A stretch of 64,000 nucleotides of DNA from Rattus norvegicus (GCF_036323735.1 NC_086024.1:75713924-75777923); one strand, 5' to 3'; shown: positions 12,601-24,282, numbered from the stretch's first letter. Made by a program: numbers and translations. Notes: generated from the letters alone by a model not told the origin.

Positions 12601-13346
12601 GTCCAATTGGGGATGATGTACAGTTGCTTCCAACACCTAGTGACCGTTCCAGATACAGGTTAGATTTGGAAGGAAATGAGTATCCTGTTCATAGCACTCC
12701 AAATTGTCACGATCATGAGCGTAACCATAAAGTGCCTCCACCTATTAAACCTAAACCAGTCGTTCCTAAAACAAATGTGAAAAAACTGGATCCAAACCTA
12801 TTAAAAACGATTGAAGCTGGTATTGGTAAAAATCCAAGAAAACAGACTTCTCGGGTGCCTTTGGCACATCCTGAAGATATGGATTCCTCAGATAACTATG
12901 CGGAACCCCTTGACACAATTTTTAAGCAGAAGGGCTATCCTGATGAGATTTATGTTGTCCCAGATGATAGTCAGAATCGAATTATTAAAATTCGAAACTC
13001 ATTTGTAAATAACACTCAAGGAGATGAAGAAAATGGGTTTTCTGATAGAACCTCAAAAGGTCATGGGGAACGTAGGCCTTCAAAATACAAGTATAAGTCT
13101 AAAACTCTGTTTAGTAAAGCCAAGTCATACTATAGAAGAACACACTCAGATGCAAGCGATGATGAGGCTTTCCCTACTTCTAAAACAAAAAGAAAAGGAA
13201 GGCATCGTGGAAGTGAAGAAGATCCATTACTTTCTCCTGTTGAAACTTGGAAAGGTGGTATTGATAATCCTGCAATCACATCTGACCAGGAGGTAGATGA
13301 TAAGAAGATAAAGAAGAAACCCCACAAAGTAAAAGAAGATAAAAAG
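9627..13346 (+). CDS. Arhgap5: Arhgap5 (p190-B RhoGAP), exon 2 coding part, residues 1-1240
   Basis: p190-B is a cytoplasmic GTPase-activating protein that switches off RhoA and limits stress fibres and adhesion signalling. This one exon encodes everything except the GAP domain. The N-terminal GTPase-like domain (about 1-266) has P-loop GNCGVGKS (28-35), TKCD (199-202) and ETSA (226-229). Four FF repeats, lysine- and aromatic-rich helices, run from about 270 to 550. Two pseudo-GTPase folds follow (roughly 595-770 and 780-950) and lack a recognisable P-loop. The tail has PPPY at 988-991, a PPPIKPKP stretch from 1037, NYAEP around Tyr1091, and a basic segment near 1150-1180. Start 9627 begins with two Met codons; the second (9630) has the better Kozak context. 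The frame is open with no lesion. The exon ends AAG|GTAAGT in phase 0, and reading through the donor would add 12 intronic codons. Confidence 0.98.
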
Positions 13347-13467
13347 GTAAGTTTATATTTATTAAAGTGCCCACTTTTACCTTAAAAGGAAAAATATATA
13401 TTTAAGATAATAAGTTTTGGCATTAATAAGAACTTATAAGATCATTAAGAAAAGATCATTAAATAAA
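13347..13467 (+). promoter_or_regulatory. Arhgap5: Donor read-through frame with nearby AATAAA
   Basis: Without splicing at 13347, the reading frame continues 12 codons to TAA at 13383-13385. An AATAAA hexamer lies at 13462-13467, followed by T-rich sequence. This could be an intronic polyadenylation site giving a p190-B form without the RhoGAP domain. The donor itself (AAG|GTAAGT) is strong, so use of this site is speculative. Confidence 0.35.
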
Positions 13468-14189
13468 TTTGGTATCTTTAGTTTTTTAAAATTCTAAAAA
13501 AAATGATAGGGACAGATTTGTTTTTCTTGTTTTAGTGCATTTTATTTCTTGATGCTTTATTTGGAATAGAGGGCTGAGTTTATATTCTTCAGCATGAAAA
13601 TTATGAGTGGATGTTTATTTTGTCCTTTCTATTTTCAATAACTTAATTTAATCTAATGGTATCAGATTTGTATTTAATGCTTTCTACATCTTTTTTTCAG
13701 AGTAGTACTTTAGGAACTTCTATTACTATTTGACTTGATTTCACATAAGCCTTCATCAAGGATTTTATGGTTATTAAGATAATACTCAGTATATTTTTAT
13801 TCCAGTGTATTGAATGTTACATCAGTTAAATTTTAGGTTTTAATAAATTATTAATGTGAAGTTCCTACAGTTGATTGGTATTTATCAGGCCCAATTAAAG
13901 GTAGTTAGATTTTCAGTGCATAGTAAACTGCCCATTTTAACATGGATAGACGTTTTAAAAGTTTAAGCTATGATATTTATTTTCCTAATTCTGTAGACAA
14001 AACATTTAAACTTTTTTTCATCTAGCCTAGACATGTAACATATATTCTTAGGACCTCATGACATATGAGGTAAACAGTATATCAGTATATAACAGTAAAT
14101 ATCTCTGGCATCTTACAAATACAACCTTTTTATCATCAGTCTTGTCTACAGTTCTAAGATGGATTTTTTTGTTTGTTTAGGTTTTGTTT

Positions 14190-14290
14190 TTGAAATAAGA
14201 TCTTATGTCCCTCAGGTTAGTCTTGAACTGTGTACTCAAGGCTGGCTTCGAACTTGTGCTGCTGTCTCAGCTTTCTGAAATTACAGGAGT
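14190..14290 (-). repeat. B1 SINE remnant, reverse orientation
   Basis: 'gttagtcttgaactgtgt' and 'tttctgaaattacagg' match the reverse B1 layout. Confidence 0.6.
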
Positions 14291-14329
14291 ATACCCCTTC
14301 AAACTTACATAAATGTCAAGCATCTGTAA

Positions 14330-14555
14330 CAGTGGTTTTCAACCTTCCTAATGCTAAAACATATAGTTCCTCATGTTGTGCTGACCCCCCCACCCCAACC
14401 GTAAAATTATTTTGTTGCTACTTCATAACTGTAATTTTGCTATTGTTATGAATTGTAATGTAAATGTTTGACATGCAAGATATCTTCTATGCAACCCCAG
14501 TGAAAGGCTCACTGGACCCCTAAAGGGGTTGCAACCCTCAGATTGAGAACTACTA
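14330..14555 (+). mobile_element. URR1-type hAT-Charlie DNA transposon
   Basis: It opens with 'cagtggttttcaacc' and closes with 'agattgagaactact', which are near inverted repeats of each other. The interior has 'ttgttgctacttcataactg' and 'cccctaaaggggttgcaacc'. These are hallmarks of the non-autonomous rodent URR1 family. It encodes no transposase. Confidence 0.85.
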
Positions 14556-14699
14556 ATCTATATATATAGTCTTTCCACTTCAGTATTGCCTTTTTTATAT
14601 GAGTTTATTTTTCTGTTTTGGTTCACAGATCTTAATTGTTTTGCTATCTTAGAGGGGGAGGGGGAAGATGACCCACTCTTTTTTGATATAGGGTCTCTT

Positions 14700-14870
14700 A
14701 ACTGAACTTGGAACTCACCAATTGACTAGGCTGGTTAGCCAGTGAGCTTCAGGGATAATACATACTCACTATATTGGCCAGCTTTTATGCTGATCAGAAT
14801 TCAAGTCTGTGGGCTTATGCAATAGGCATTTTACCAACTGATCCAACTCTCCATCCTCTAGTATAACTTC
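14700..14870 (-). repeat. Diverged B3/B4-like SINE, reverse orientation
   Basis: It starts 'agggtctcttaactgaactt' and ends 'ccaactgatccaactctcca', resembling a reversed tRNA-like head. Highly diverged. Confidence 0.4.
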
Positions 14871-15608
14871 CACTGAAATAGTAGTTGCAGGAATAGTAAA
14901 AGTTGCTGTACTCCAAGGTTCGTCAGATTTTCTGGTTGTTTACATCCCATCTTGCTTGGGCATGAAATATGGCTATGTTTGTTTGCTTGTTTAAGTATTT
15001 GGAGGTTAAACTGAAGGTACTGGAATCTTTTCTCTTAAGTGCTTCATTATATATTCCCTATACAAAATTATCTCTAATAACAGTGGTGTTTGAGTGTTTT
15101 TGTTTTCCATCTGGCAAATTGATTAAAACTGGCTGGTTAGTTTTCCAAGGTTTTCATTTTGACAGCACAGTGAATGAGTCATTTTTTTAAATGAAAGCTG
15201 GTTCTAGGCATATTCTTAAGAATATGTTTGTAATCATCAGATTCAAAAAAGCCTGTATTTTTTTTTAAAGTAACATTCTTACTTCTGAGCACAGGGTAAG
15301 AATATACCAAATATATATGTTCTGGAATTTTAACATGTTTTTCATACCAACTGAATAATCATACAACTACTTGGATTGAATGTTACTTCATGAGTTTCAT
15401 TCTCCTATGTGGTGATTTAACTCTCCAGTTAGTTCTTTGATTGTAAGCCCTCTTTTTCCTTTCAAATCTCAAGTCTGAATGTATTCAAGAGTTGAAAGCA
15501 TGTAATAATTGAAATGGTGTAGGATTTTCATTCTTTCGTTTTAATTAAGTGTGTATAAGGTAATAGTTCTGTTTATAATCACTAGCATCTTAGATGCATA
15601 GAACAAGA

Positions 15609-15713
15609 GTACTTTGGGTTGGGGATTTAGCTCAGTGGTAGAGGGCTTGCCTAGGAAGCGCAAGGCCCTGGGTTCGGTCCCCAGCTCGGGGGGGGAGGGG
15701 GGGGGGTACTTTG
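15609..15713 (+). mobile_element. ID SINE with a G-rich instead of A-rich tail
   Basis: The ID body (from 15616/15617) is almost consensus, including 'ttagctcagtggtagagggc' and 'gggttcggtcccc'. The expected A tail is replaced by about 19 bases that are all G except one A (15688-15706). A duplication 'gtactttg' flanks it (15609-15616 and 15706-15713). The body is young; the tail is odd. Confidence 0.93.
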
Positions 15714-16799
15714 CCTTTAACTTTTGTTATTTGCTAAGTACTTCTATTTGATGTCAGCATTTTTTTTTTTTTACTCACACTAGTGTTGAATTAGCTTTAA
15801 GTTATATTTTACTCCTAATTGATTAAAGTCACATTCTCAGCCATCTTCAGAATTCTTTTCAGAAATGTGTTAGACTTTTATGTATCATTGCTTTAATTAT
15901 TAGGTCCATGGTTTGTGTGCTTGGACTCTTAAAAACATTTAAGAAATTCTTTTATTGAAATTTTCATGTTTATAAAATTTGGAGTTATATAAGTGGTTCT
16001 AGATTGTTATTTTTCAAAAGAGAAATATAGGTTATGCAACTTCAGACAAGAGCAGGTACTATCAGTGTGATATCTATAGACCTAGCCTTCTCTGGTTTGA
16101 ATCCAGGCTCAAATGCTCTATCATACCTAGCAGTACTGTGAGAAAAAAAAAAGGGACATTTATTTAGAAGAAGTACCTAGAATATGTTGTTTGTTGGAGA
16201 GAGATACTGTAGTCCAAATAAACATTTTTTAAGTGAGCATAGTGGGAAAGGATCACTGTAGAGTACTATTCACAAAACTTAAAGAAAAGGAAATCAGTGG
16301 TTTTATTTTAGGTGTGTTTTAAGGAAAAAACTTAAATGGAGGAAAGTTTTCAATTATTCAAAAGCATCAAACTGGCTGCATAATGTGAAAGATGATAGAA
16401 ATTGTCTTAATTATTAGTACTGAAATATTAATATAGATTTATAAGGGCTTTTACTGAACTATAGAGCTAGTTTGGAGCTAGGCAGAGCCAGTGTACCACA
16501 GGATTACAAAATTGCCTTTGGACTGTTTTTAAGATGTATGCAAAACATAAATGAATTTGATATTTAGCTTTGAGTCTCTCCTTCAAGATAACTTTTACTT
16601 ATGCAGATACTACAAAATGAGAAAGAAAATTGAGATTAAACATATTTAGTTCCAAACATTTTAAATAAGGTATACTCAAGGTATTTGGAATGTGTTATAA
16701 TTCATGTTGTAGTTAGGGACGAGATTTGGATCATATAGATAAATCATATCTATAAGATAAATAAATAAACATACAGTTATAAAGTGATCCAGGTTCAGA

Positions 16800-17010
16800 G
16801 GCCATATGGGAAATCAAGAACTAAAAGTTGATTCTTTGGAAAGACTAGAAAATAAATAAAATTGGCAAGATTGGGAAAATGCAGAAGCCATAAATAAAAC
16901 TTAGGAATAAAAACGATGGGATGGGTGAATATGATCAAAACAGGTATAAAATGTTCAATTAATTAATAAAAATATATTAAAAATTAAAAACAGAAATGGA
17001 TATATAATTA
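16800..17010 (+). mobile_element. L1 fragment with L1-type 3' end
   Basis: 'ttctttggaaagactagaaa' resembles L1 ORF2, and 'gggtgaatatgatcaaaaca' plus 'aattaataaaaatat' resemble Lx 3' ends. The fragment is rearranged and old. Confidence 0.5.
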
Positions 17011-17409
17011 CAGGTACATGAAAATAAAAGATACTGGTGAGTACTGCCAGTTTTGTGTATGCTACTTTGAAAATTTAAACACAATAGACATAAAATATAT
17101 GATTTGATAATTTGCCTAAATTAAAAGAGCATTTAGTTAATTGCAAGGTAGCAGTTAAATTTTCCCACCAACAAAATGCCTATTTCATATAATTTTATGA
17201 GACAGGTCATTCTGTTGTTATACAAATTATTTCAGAATAAAAATCACAGGAATACACTCTGCAATTCATTCTCATATTAGTCCTTAATTTCATAATTTTA
17301 TAACCAGATAAGGTATAAGAAAGAAATAATACATGCCTGTTTTATTCATGAGAATTTATTTAAAATTCTTAAATATAAATATCAGGTCCACAGACCCTTT
17401 ACTGTAAAT

Positions 17410-17525
17410 TTGACTTTTGTTTTGTGACAGGGTTTTGTTAGCAAAGGCTAGTCCTGAACTCTTAATCCTCTAAGCCCCACCTCCCAAATATTGAGGTTAA
17501 AGGCATGTCTCACTCTGCCTGGCTA
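17410..17525 (-). repeat. B1 SINE, reverse orientation
   Basis: 'ttttgtgacagggttttg', 'ctcccaaatattgaggttaa' and 'ggcatgtctcactctgcctg' follow the reversed B1 order. Confidence 0.75.
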
Positions 17526-17879
17526 GCTTTGACATTATTGATTCGGGACCTGCTTGTGAGCAAAAAACATTCAAAATGAAAATCTTAACCTATTTGGATT
17601 TATACTGCATATATAGAAAAAAAATTGATATCTGTAATTAACTCCATAAATTAAGTTAAAGAAGAAAAAGTATTATTATGGTATTGGTACATAGAGGGAG
17701 AAAATGCTTAATAAAATTTCATGGAGAGACTACTAATTTAGGAATAGATGAGAACTTGGAAAAGTACATGCTTTAGAATATAGTGAAGTCTTAGGTATGG
17801 AAATAAATGTCTTTAGAACCTCAAAAATCTTTATTAAAACGTCTTCTTTAAGTATTGAACTTGTACAAGTTCAAGCCAG

Positions 17880-18215
17880 ATAGGGTCCCAGCACTGAGAG
17901 GGTGAAGTAGACAGGCTTTCAGCTCTAGCCAAGAAACTATTTGCAGTTGATACATGTGTCTCTTGGTATGTTACCCACACTCAAGGGCAGGCCCCATGCC
18001 CAGGATAGTTAGCTAACACAAAACAAACTCCATGATTCTTGTTTGTTTGCTTGTCTGTCTGTCTGTCTTACTGATTTTTTTTTTTTTTTGTTTTGTTTTA
18101 AGTCTCGATAAGAGAGAAGGCACAGGAAATTGAGTGGGTAAGGAGGTGGAGAGATGTGGGAAGAGATGAGAGAGGGAAACATCACTATATACTGTCTGAA
18201 AATTTTTTAATAAGA
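17880..18215 (+). mobile_element. Lx-type L1 3'UTR, 5'-truncated
   Basis: 'actatttgcagttgataca', 'gttacccacactcaagggc' and 'aggccccatgcccaggatag' are typical of rodent Lx L1 3'UTRs. The end is A/T-rich near 18200. No ORF2 sequence is attached. Confidence 0.8.
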
Positions 18216-18320
18216 AAGTGCCATTGTTACTGGTATGAATCTCAGTCTCAAGGGCAAAAGCTAGTTTTCAGATTCTTGTGCCTCTTCATAATGAACTTTA
18301 CAGAGGTACTTGGATGTGGA

Positions 18321-18423
18321 TGGACCTTTCCTTCCCCGGAGCTGGGGACCGAACCCAGGGCCTTGTGCTTGCTTACAAGCGCTCTACCACTGAGCTAAAT
18401 CCCCAACCCCTGGACCTTTCCTT
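18321..18423 (-). mobile_element. ID SINE, reverse, perfect 13-bp TSD, almost no A tail
   Basis: The reversed ID body occupies about 18334-18410, with a truncated left arm ('cttgtgcttgcttacaagcg'). The target duplication 'tggacctttcctt' is perfect (18321-18333 and 18411-18423). Where an A tail should be (left side on this strand) there are only a few C/G bases. Confidence 0.95.
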
Positions 18424-19719
18424 TTAAAGGAAAGCGTATAGTTCTCGGGGAAGATCCAAAGGAGCAGAGAAGTATGACATATTCCACTTGACCTGGCACC
18501 CAGAGTACAAAAAAGGCCAAGGTAACTTGTTATGAGTCATGAACATAGATAGTACTTGCCCCTCCCATGTTCCTCTAATATGGGCTTTTCAGAGCATGCT
18601 CCCATGATTGGTTGAATATCAGGTAGACTAAGAGCTGCCAGTCTTTCTACTGTTCTGCCACCTGCTTTTCTTGCTAACTTCTGGAATCTCATTTTAGCAG
18701 CCTCTGTTTTCACTTAATTTGTAAATTTTCTTTTTTAGGTACCATTTAGTGTACATCAGTTAATCTCTTAGCAGTTAAAGAAATTAGGGTCTCGGAGGAT
18801 GTATCTCTTGTGTTTTGTTTTGATTTTTGATGGGGCTGGGGATTGAATTTACTGCAGGACTTCATTTAACAGAACATTTAAATTGTTTGAAAGTTTCTTT
18901 TTAAAAAAAATAGCCTATTTTGGGGGACTACTTACTGCTTAAAATTAGCAGTTAAAAAAGGTACCAGTTATTTAGTGGTTATTTGGTCTACTCTTTTAAG
19001 AGATTCCGAGAGTCACTTTTGTGTGGAAAATGTGTTTAGGAAAATGAGAAAGTAGTTTTTGTTCTTTTTTCATCAATCTTTCAACTAACATCATTTCTAG
19101 TCTCTTTGTTTTGAATTGAGTTCTGTTTCTCTTAGCCAATTATCAGTCTAGTCAGAGGAATAAAGATATACTACTGAACTTGTATCTGAGCTTTCATCCT
19201 CAGAGCACTGAATAATTTCTAAAGGGTGAAAACTACAGGGTCTACTATGAGGAAGACTGATGCCATATTTATGATTCATAATTTTGGCTTAACAGTATAT
19301 TGTAGTTGAATTCAGTGTAGATGAATGGCCTTGTCTTTGTCATAGTGAAAAAAATTATATATAAACAGAAGCATCCGTTTAATAATTACAGTTTATTTTG
19401 GAAGAGGATACTTATTTTATTCAATTAGGTTTTTACTGAATACTCAATATGACTGACAACTGTTAGAAGCTAATACAGATATAACTAATCCTTGACTGTT
19501 TTTTAAGGAATCAAGTCTAGTAAAATTGATTTTAGTTAATATTTTGAGCAAAGTATAACAGAACTTTTGAATTTTCCATATCTTTGTCTTACCCAGAAAA
19601 CACTGGCTTTGGTTATTATTTCTATCACTTTCTTACTGATAGGCTAAAATGATCTTTTGAATCATTAGTTAGGTGTGTGGAGTTTATAATTCTGCATAAA
19701 ATTAAGTTTGGTTTATTGT

Positions 19720-19835
19720 CATACATGTTGGCATGCATGTGCCCATAGCCCTAGCTACGTGGGAGACTGAGGCAGGGTATCCTGGACCTAGTAGTTTGAG
19801 AACATCTTAGGCAACATGAGTGACATGCAGTCTTA
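19720..19835 (+). repeat. PB1/B1-like SINE, forward orientation
   Basis: 'ttggcatgcatgtgccca', 'gggagactgaggcaggg' and 'aacatcttaggcaacatgag' follow 7SL-derived SINE order. Confidence 0.65.
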
Positions 19836-20349
19836 TGATTGGTTTCAGTGTTGGTCACATCAGTTTATGGTACTATATACATTCAGATTATAATATAGTT
19901 ATTTCCCCTTATATTTTGCAATTTGTCATTCCTTGTTCTGTTCTATCTTATACATTTGACTGATTTATTTCTTTTTAGACATAGATTGAAATGCATAATT
20001 TTAAAAGTATATTCTAATTCACATTTTACTAAGACCCAAAAATAAGTTGCTTATTTTTGCATCAGATTAGTTACAATTGTTGAGAATATAATAATGTATC
20101 AAGAAAGTTCTTGTATAATGCAGAATACTTTTTTCTAATATATAGATGGACACTTCCTATTGGAAGACAGGTAAATTTATAGCATTTCTGGTTTACGTAC
20201 TGTTAACTTTAGTGTGTTGTAAATGATCTGTTTGATCATGGAAAAACATGCATTTTTATGATTTCTAGCTCTATAGTGTTTTCTTGATGGCTCAGCTGAT
20301 AATGATGCGGGTATTTTCAAGTAAACAGAAATAAATGTATGCCTTTGAA

Positions 20350-20475
20350 AAGTAGAGTTGAGTATGGTGCCGTATGCCTCTGAGCTCTCCACACTCCAAA
20401 GGCTGGTGCAGGAGGAACTTGAGTCAGCTTTGTCTGCATAGCATGGCTTTATTTCAAAACAGAACAAAACAGACT
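20350..20475 (+). repeat. PB1/B1-like SINE, forward orientation
   Basis: 'gagtatggtgccgtatgcct' and 'aaaggctggtgcaggagga' are followed by 'tttcaaaacagaacaaaac'. A diverged B1-type copy. Confidence 0.6.
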
Positions 20476-21025
20476 GTAGGAGAGAGAAAGGATTTTTAAC
20501 TAAAAGTAATTTTTCATGTCTTCAGTCCTTAACACAAAAATGGGTATAAAAAAAGTGATCTTGTGATTCTATTTAGTGTTATCCAACTATAAATAAGGAA
20601 CACTTTTTATGCTTCGTATGAAATAATTGTTTTGAACTTTTTAGAAATTTTTTAGCCTTTAAGTGTCTGCAGAAAGAGTCGAATGTTTCTCCTGAAAAAA
20701 AAAAAAAGAAAGAAAATGCATACAGAAAATCTAACTAGAGTTTTGATAGTTTCACTTACTCTGTAAAGACCTGTGGACCCCAGCTTAACAACTCTTAATA
20801 AAATGTGAGAGAGGAAGAGGGCACTCAAATTTTTCTTTCTTTTTTTCAATTTTTTATCTTCACTAATACATTGGTTGGCAAACATTGGAGTTAATTTAAA
20901 TTTTAAAAAAGTATTTGGCTACCCCAAATTTGTAGCATACTTTGATTATTTGACTTTCTGTATTCCAAAACCAAAAGGCACTATAAGATTTTAATAAAAA
21001 AAATGAAGTAACAAAGTTTTCTATT

Positions 21026-21409
21026 AAGTATTTTGGGGGACACATATGGTGAGAACTAAGTAAGATGGTGTTATCACTTACAAGGTGATGACAGTCGGAG
21101 ATGTTACAGTAGAACTGATGGAGAGAAGAGGAGGCATGGAGACAAGGCAGGTCTGTTCACTTTGCATGCATCTACTGAGGAAAAGTACAATATGTCAGTA
21201 ATAGTGCATGCATGGTGTAAGGTCATCACTAGGCATAGTACACAGTTATCACTATGGAGAGTAGTTGTTATTTATATTTCATTATCACCCCCGAATTTTT
21301 CTAGAACATTACTTCTCACCTAGTAAATGATGCTGCATTTAGTTGTACCTTTTATGGTAATAAATGATCTTTCCTGTCCATTACTAAAAAAAAAAAAAAA
21401 AAGTATTTG
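21026..21409 (+). pseudogene. Unidentified polyadenylated retrocopy
   Basis: This segment ends with AATAAA (21359-21364), 21 bp of sequence, then an 18-base A tail (21386-21403), the arrangement of a reverse-transcribed mRNA end. An 8-bp duplication 'aagtattt' brackets it (21026-21033 and 21402-21409). About 350 bp of source sequence is present with no long open frame, so it is probably a 3'UTR-only, 5'-truncated copy. I do not recognise the parent transcript. Confidence 0.6.
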
Positions 21410-22079
21410 ATGGGTAATGAGAAAAAGAATGTCAGTGGTTTTGAGAATGAAATTCTATGTATAATATAAAACTTAATTTCTTTTAAATATAGTTATTTGG
21501 AAAACCCTGATTAAAAAAATTTACTGATAGACTTAGAACAAGGTTTTGTGGCAGTGTCCTGTCCAGGTTACTCTTAGTTTATTATTTAAGTTGTTAATGG
21601 CATTAATAAAATATATCAGATGGATTATAGATGTTGATGTTCATTTTTCAAAAAATACTATTTTATAGAAGGAAGTTTTCTGAATTAAGGCCAGAAACTG
21701 TCTAATTTGAATCTTCAAGAACCCTATATCTACAGTTATTTTCTCATTTCACTTACAGTTAGCTTGAAAAGTGACCAGTTCTTTTAAAAGGGACACATCC
21801 CTGTTTTCCAAAGCCTAGTTGAACTCTCATCCAGTACCCAAAAGTTTTATATACACTCTAAATGGAGTTAAATAAATTTTCATAGAGTCCAAACTCCATA
21901 AAAGACTTATACTAATCTCTTATAAGGTATTTCCTTCCCATGTAGTTTTTTCCTTCCCATTTTTTTAATATTATGGCTAGATATTTTTCTCTCCACTGTA
22001 AGCATTTTAAAGGTGGTTATCATTTATCTTTATATGCACTGCCGTAGTGTTTCTCATCTTTACTCAGGCAGGACCTCTG

Positions 22080-22166
22080 CCCCCCCCCCCCCCAGCTGGG
22101 GACCGAACCCAGGGCCTTGCGCTCGCTAGGCAAGCGCTCTTCCGCTGAGCTAAATCCCCAACCCCG
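22080..22166 (-). mobile_element. ID SINE, reverse, with a 14-base G tail (C on + strand)
   Basis: The ID body reads 'cagctggggaccgaaccc' through 'taaatccccaaccccgc'. On the tail side there are 14 C on this strand, so the element ends in poly(G), not poly(A). On its head side it abuts a 15-base T run that looks like the tail of the neighbouring reverse B1. No clear target duplication was found. Confidence 0.9.
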
Positions 22167-22167
22167 C

Positions 22168-22290
22168 TTTTTTTTTTTTTTTAAATGGGACTCCTTATGT
22201 TGCCCAAACTGACAAATGATCTTCAAATGATCTTCTTGCCTTGCCTTGCCTTGTCTTGTGGATGCTGGGTTTACCATGGTACCTGGCTTC
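22168..22290 (-). repeat. B1 SINE, reverse orientation, with T tract
   Basis: T15 is followed by 'gactccttatgttgcccaaa' and ends 'accatggtacctggct'. A small CCTTG repeat lies inside at about 22232-22256. Confidence 0.6.
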
Positions 22291-22393
22291 AGGACCTTTT
22301 TCTTTAAGTTAAAATTCTCAGACTTCTCAAGAATATTTTCTGCACCCAGTTACCAGACTTAATGCCTTACTTTTTATTTCACCAACCTATTTC

Positions 22394-22588
22394 AATGGTT
22401 CTCAATGTACTACTGCTCTTTAGGGACCATGAAACAATGGTTGGCTGTTACTACTGGGTTGGAGTGTTGTTGCCCTAGCATATAATAAATATAAATCAAG
22501 GATGCTACTGATATATCAAAATTCATTCCTCACAACTGTGGATTATGCAGCCCAAATGGCTCCAATGCTAAAGTTTGAGGATCATTGG
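22394..22588 (+). mobile_element. MER20-like hAT-Charlie element
   Basis: It begins 'aatggttctcaatgt' and ends 'gtttgaggatcattgg', near inverted termini. The middle has 'ggctgttactactggg', 'caaggatgctactgat' and 'ttatgcagcccaaatgg', matching the order of MER20. An ancient mammalian transposon with no coding capacity. Confidence 0.75.
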
Positions 22589-23099
22589 TACAGCTGATTG
22601 TAGTCTTTAAGGAAGTTCCAGTAAAGTTGTAAGATGGCAGGTGTCTGTGGCATGTTTGTACCTGTTCAGTAAGAAAGGCAGGTTTTTCCTCATAGGTCAT
22701 AGCATTTGCTTCTCTGTCCTCATGATTGAGCAAGATTGTGTTTTTAGGAAAGTGCTGATACAAGTGCTGCTCTGGACCAGAGCTACAAACTACTGCTACT
22801 CCTCATCCTCAGCTGCTCTTCAGTCTGCTCTCAAACACATACTGCTACTCTATTGTTGTGATCTTAGTTAAGGATTTCATTACTTCTTATTTGTATTATT
22901 GCCATGTTTTTATTAAATATTTTATATTGTGATAATTGTAGATTTTCATGTCATTGTAAGACATGATAAAGAAATCTGAGGTTTTCTACAAGAGTATAAC
23001 CTTGTCAGTCAATATCACAACCACTACATTGGTATTAGTTAAATGTCTGCTTTTTAATTCTCTAATTTCTGGGTTGTTTATGTGTGTGTTATGAAAATT

Positions 23100-23720
23100 T
23101 TCACATGCACAGGTTTGTACAGTAAAGATGCAAAAACAACTTTATAACCAGACAGCCTTTCTATTGTTCTTTTATAACCATATCCTTCTCTACCTCCTCT
23201 TCTTCCTCTTCTTCCTCCTCCTCCTCCTCCCTGTCTTTTCCTCATTCCTAACTTGCCTACACCTTCTAACCTGTTTTCTGTTTGTGTATTTCTGTCACTT
23301 TAAACATTTATGAATGAGATTGAACAGTAGGTAACTTTCTAGAACGGACTTTTTTCATCCAGCATAATTTCCTTTGGATTTATTTAAATCGTTGCATTTT
23401 TAAATTCTTATTGCTGAGTAGGATTCTACAGTATGAGTATATCCAGTTTTAATATTGTTGAAGGTCACTGGGTTGGTTATGTTTTAGATATGAATACTTT
23501 TCTGTGAACAGTTGGTTTGAGTTTTTCTTAAATAAATAATGAGTTTTTGTGTTTCTAGAATAGAAACGTACAATTGCTAGGTCATATGATAATTTCTTAT
23601 TTAGTCTTGTAAGGAAACTACCTTACTGTCTTCTTGAGTGGGTGTAACATTAAACTCCCACCGTCAACGATGGTCTATCCAGTTTTTCCACATAACCACC
23701 AGTATTTACAATGTAATTAT
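23100..23720 (-). mobile_element. Old L1 fragment, reverse orientation
   Basis: 'tcatccagcataatttcctt', 'ttattgctgagtagg' and 'caattgctaggtcatatgat' are antisense L1 3'-region phrases. A CTT/CTC-rich tract sits at about 23188-23232. Confidence 0.65.
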
Positions 23721-24282
23721 TCTGAGTTTCTCTATTCCATTTAGCATTAGTTCAGACTGCTCTATTACTCTGAGGGATTATGCTAAAATGGAAACACCTG
23801 TTCCCTTTTCCCACAGCATACTTGTGGTTGGTTTGTGTACGGAGTTCAAACTCCTCAGTTAGGTACCTAAAGCTATTTGCAGGAACTCTGCTTTTCTGCC
23901 TTTGTCATTCACTGGTATACAGTTTTAAATTCTAAGAATATCAAAGTAGGTGCAACATATAATAATTACGTCAGTGCTGTTGTGAAGATTAAGATTGTGC
24001 ACATCAGTTTACAAATGTCTAATATACAATAAACAGTAAATGGCAGTTTCTAAGTTCTTGTCCTTATCTTTACAAGTAAGCAGTCAAGTTTTTAGTGGCA
24101 AGAAGACTTACAGACTAACTAGATCCTTAGATTTCTGAATTATTTCTGACCTCCTATCTTGTATATAAAGTTCTGTCTTTTGTCATTTTCAAATTTAATG
24201 AACTGCTTTGTATGTACCGTTAAATAATTGGTATTGAAGTATGGGTTTTCCTTTTTTTTTTCTTCATGATAGATTGGATATA

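Noticed and set aside
13347..13385. The 12 codons after residue 1240 as normal coding sequence
   Set aside because: A consensus GTAAGT donor at 13347 and the matching phase-0 exon at 38148 show that they are intronic; kept only as a possible alternative end.
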